In this document: positions 6,678 through 8,367 of the stretch, piece after piece
Layout: each line of letters opens with the position of its first letter
How positions within the stretch are numbered: the stretch's first letter is position 1
Source of the DNA: Dehalococcoidia bacterium
Lineage (GTDB): Bacteria; Chloroflexota; Dehalococcoidia; GIF9; AB-539-J10
Reading direction: 5' to 3'
Length of the DNA stretch: 8,367 bases
Assembly (NCBI GenBank): GCA_030606765.1
Contig: JAUWFX010000075.1
Span: 1-8,367, forward strand
Position numbers and translations under genes: made by a program
Notes under the pieces: model-generated
What the model was told of the DNA's origin: nothing
The model's database searches: none
Seen by the model: the letters and a program-made list of their open reading frames with translations, nothing else

Positions 6678-8367
6678 TTACTTGCCTCCTGCTATAGCTT
6701 CAGCAGCTCTGCCTGCTGCCCCCGAGGCCTGGGTTACTGAGTCCGGGATATCGCGAGGACTATGGACATAGCCACAGGCAAAAATGCCCGACCTTGTAGT
6801 ATCCAGTGGTTGTAGTAATTTATCTGGAACCTCTACAAAGCCATCTTCGCTTAACTCTATACCAAGTGTTTTCGCCAATTTTTTGGTGGTTTGAGGAACC
6901 ATGGCTTGGGCAAGAACCACCAGTTCCGCCTCAAAGCTCTTTATCTCTCCGCTGGTGGTTTCCTCATACCAAATAATAGGATTATTATTATCGGGGTTAA
7001 CTTCGATTCTGCCAGGGCGACTTCTGATATAAGTCACATTGTATTCCTTTTTAGCCCTAGCAATGTATTCCTGGAACCTTTTACCCACAGCTCTCATATC
7101 CATGTAGAAAATGGTGGATTTTGTTCCTGGATGATGCTCGAAAGCCAGCATTGCCTCCTTGGTGGCGTGCATGCAGCAGACACTTGAGCAATAAGCTTTA
7201 TTCCTGAAATCGCGAGACCCAACACATTGGACAAAAGCTATATTCTCAGGTATCCTGCCATCCGAAGGACGCTTAAGTTCTCCCATAGTAGGTCCGGAGG
7301 CAGCAGTCAACCTTTCAAATTCCATGGCAGTAATCACGTTCTTTATTTTCCCATAGCCGTATTCTGTTATCGATGAAATATCATATAAGCCGAGTCCTGA
7401 AGCGAGGATTATCGCGCCTACCTCTAGTGCAATGGTTTCATCTTTCATTGCATAGACTATCGCTTCTGGCTCACATCGACGTTCACATTCATGGCATTCT
7501 ATGCACCCTTCGATTTGTCCAGCCAGACAGCGTGAAGCTTCCTCTAGGGCTTCCTCTAGAGAATATCCCAAAGCCACTTCACGGAAGTCCTGCACCCTCT
7601 TCTTAACAGGTCCTTCCCTCATCTCCACCTTATTTCTGGGAGGAAAACGCCTTTTGCAGTCCTCTATCTCTTCCTGGGACAACTTCTCTGGTTCCTTTCC
7701 CGGTTCCTCAATCTCAAGAGGTTGTCCGTTCAAATATTGGTGGATGGAGCGAGCTGCCTTTTTCCCTGCTGCAATGGCGTCAATCACGAAAGCAGGTCCG
7801 GTAACTACATCGCCTCCAGCGAATACTCCTTCAACATTGGTCCCCCCCGTCCTGGCATCAATTTCTATCGTGCCTCTCTTGGAAAGTGAAACTCCCAACT
7901 TCTTAGCAAAATCTGTTTCCGGAACTTGTCCCAAGGCAGCAATCACTGTATCCACTGGAACAGTAAATTCAGAACCCTTGACGGGGATAGGGCGAGGACG
8001 ACCACTGGCGTCTGGTTCCCCAAGCTTCATCCGCACACACTCCATCTTGGCAAGCTTTTTGTTCCCGGCAGAGAAGCGGCTTGGAGTAGTCAGGAACTCG
8101 ATCTTTATTCCTTCGGTTTCTGCTGCTGTTACTTCTTCCACGGAAGCTGGCATCTCAGCGCGAGAACGACGATAAACAATGGTTACCTCTTCTGCTCCTA
8201 ATCGCTTTGCTGTGCGGGCACAATCAATAGCTGTATTACCTCCACCAATCACCGCTACTTTCTTTCCAACATCTACCTTTTTCCCGAGACTCGTAGCCCG
8301 GAGAAATCCTATTCCCTCCATTACTCCGAGAATATCTTCACCCTCCACTCCAAGCTTCATGCCACCG
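6678..8367 (-). CDS. GltD-HdrA fusion oxidoreductase, partial (5' end off window)
   Basis: Composite flavin/iron-sulfur oxidoreductase; 562 codons are visible and the frame is open at the right edge. Residues here are counted from the internal Met at 8360. Residues 1-210 are the NADPH-binding second half of a GltD-type protein: VIGGGNTAID (37-46), IVYRRSRAEMPA, and the FAD-closing AGGDVVTGPA (181-190). A charged linker (215-255) leads to DFREVALGYSLEEALEEASR, the GltD-like tail, and a cysteine motif CIECHECERRC (Cys286/289/292/296). Residues 313-560 match the second half of HdrA: VGAIILASG, EYGYGKIKNVI, the cluster motif QCVGSRD...YCSSVCCM (Cys379, 391, 395, 396), MDMRA and IFACGYVHSPRDI. The HdrA N-terminal region, its GxGxxG loop and terminal ferredoxin domain are absent from this part. 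It likely accepts or donates NADPH electrons next to HdrA; substrate is unknown. Confidence 0.87.
   Translation of the reverse strand, partial: GGMKLGVEGEDILGVMEGIGFLRATSLGKKVDVGKKVAVIGGGNTAIDCARTAKRLGAEEVTIVYRRSRAEMPASVEEVTAAETEGIKIEFLTTPSRFSAGNKKLAKMECVRMKLGEPDASGRPRPIPVKGSEFTVPVDTVIAALGQVPETDFAKKLGVSLSKRGTIEIDARTGGTNVEGVFAGGDVVTGPAFVIDAIAAGKKAARSIHQYLNGQPLEIEEPGKEPEKLSQEEIEDCKRRFPPRNKVEMREGPVKKRVQDFREVALGYSLEEALEEASRCLAGQIEGCIECHECERRCEPEAIVYAMKDETIALEVGAIILASGLGLYDISSITEYGYGKIKNVITAMEFERLTAASGPTMGELKRPSDGRIPENIAFVQCVGSRDFRNKAYCSSVCCMHATKEAMLAFEHHPGTKSTIFYMDMRAVGKRFQEYIARAKKEYNVTYIRSRPGRIEVNPDNNNPIIWYEETTSGEIKSFEAELVVLAQAMVPQTTKKLAKTLGIELSEDGFVEVPDKLLQPLDTTRSGIFACGYVHSPRDIPDSVTQASGAAGRAAEAIAGGK
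6685..6690 (-). promoter_or_regulatory. Ribosome binding site of hdrA
   Basis: AGGAGG 8 bases before a GTG codon at 6676, inside the end of the upstream fusion gene. It supports GTG as the hdrA start, which the VCHCGxNIG N-terminus also requires. Confidence 0.85.

Noticed and set aside
7501..8175. 224-codon plus-strand frame opposite the GltD-HdrA fusion
   Set aside because: Low-complexity Ser/Pro-rich translation typical of an antisense shadow; the minus strand carries well-conserved NADPH and FAD motifs here.
8358..8360. ATG at 8360 as the true start of the right-hand gene
   Set aside because: The frame continues upstream to the edge, and KLGVEGED matches the interior of GltD-type proteins (the region before the NADPH motif), so the real start lies outside the window.

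Overview
The window looks like part of an anaerobe's chromosome, with every supportable gene on the minus strand. It reads as a single tightly packed operon transcribed from right to left. All recognisable products are flavin and iron-sulfur proteins of H2, NAD(P)H and ferredoxin chemistry, and there are no transport, mobile-element or RNA genes. The code is standard, ATG and GTG starts have Shine-Dalgarno sites, and GC content is moderate. The protein set (Mvh-type group 3 [NiFe] hydrogenase, HdrA, Nfn/SudAB) suggests an uncultured strictly anaerobic bacterium. A Dehalococcoidia-type Chloroflexota or another sediment lineage is my guess, but the sequence does not settle taxonomy.

Right part (8367 down to 4997): first comes a long oxidoreductase open at the right edge, with a GltD-like NADPH/FAD domain, a cysteine-rich linker and an HdrA half. 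It is followed, one base after its stop, by a complete 559-residue HdrA that ends in a two-cluster ferredoxin domain.

Middle (about 5212 down to 4092): an approximately 560-bp tandem duplication covers the end of hdrA and the start of the next gene. It left a frameshifted stub of nfnA and a detached copy of the HdrA ferredoxin domain that has lost one cluster cysteine. The intact nfnA follows.

Left part (4411 down to 1): NfnA-like and NfnB-like subunits (NADH:ferredoxin/NADP+ oxidoreductase or sulfide dehydrogenase type), an unlisted 42-codon small ORF, then the three Mvh-type hydrogenase subunits MvhD, MvhG and MvhA. MvhA runs off the left edge. Starts and stops overlap through mvhD-mvhG-mvhA.

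As a whole the operon suggests that electrons from H2 pass through MvhADG to flavin-bifurcating HdrA and/or NfnAB, linking H2, ferredoxin and NAD(P)H pools. No HdrB or HdrC gene is visible in the window, so the usual heterodisulfide branch is either elsewhere or replaced by the NADPH-type oxidoreductases. That replacement, and the decayed duplication inside the operon, are the main points of interest.
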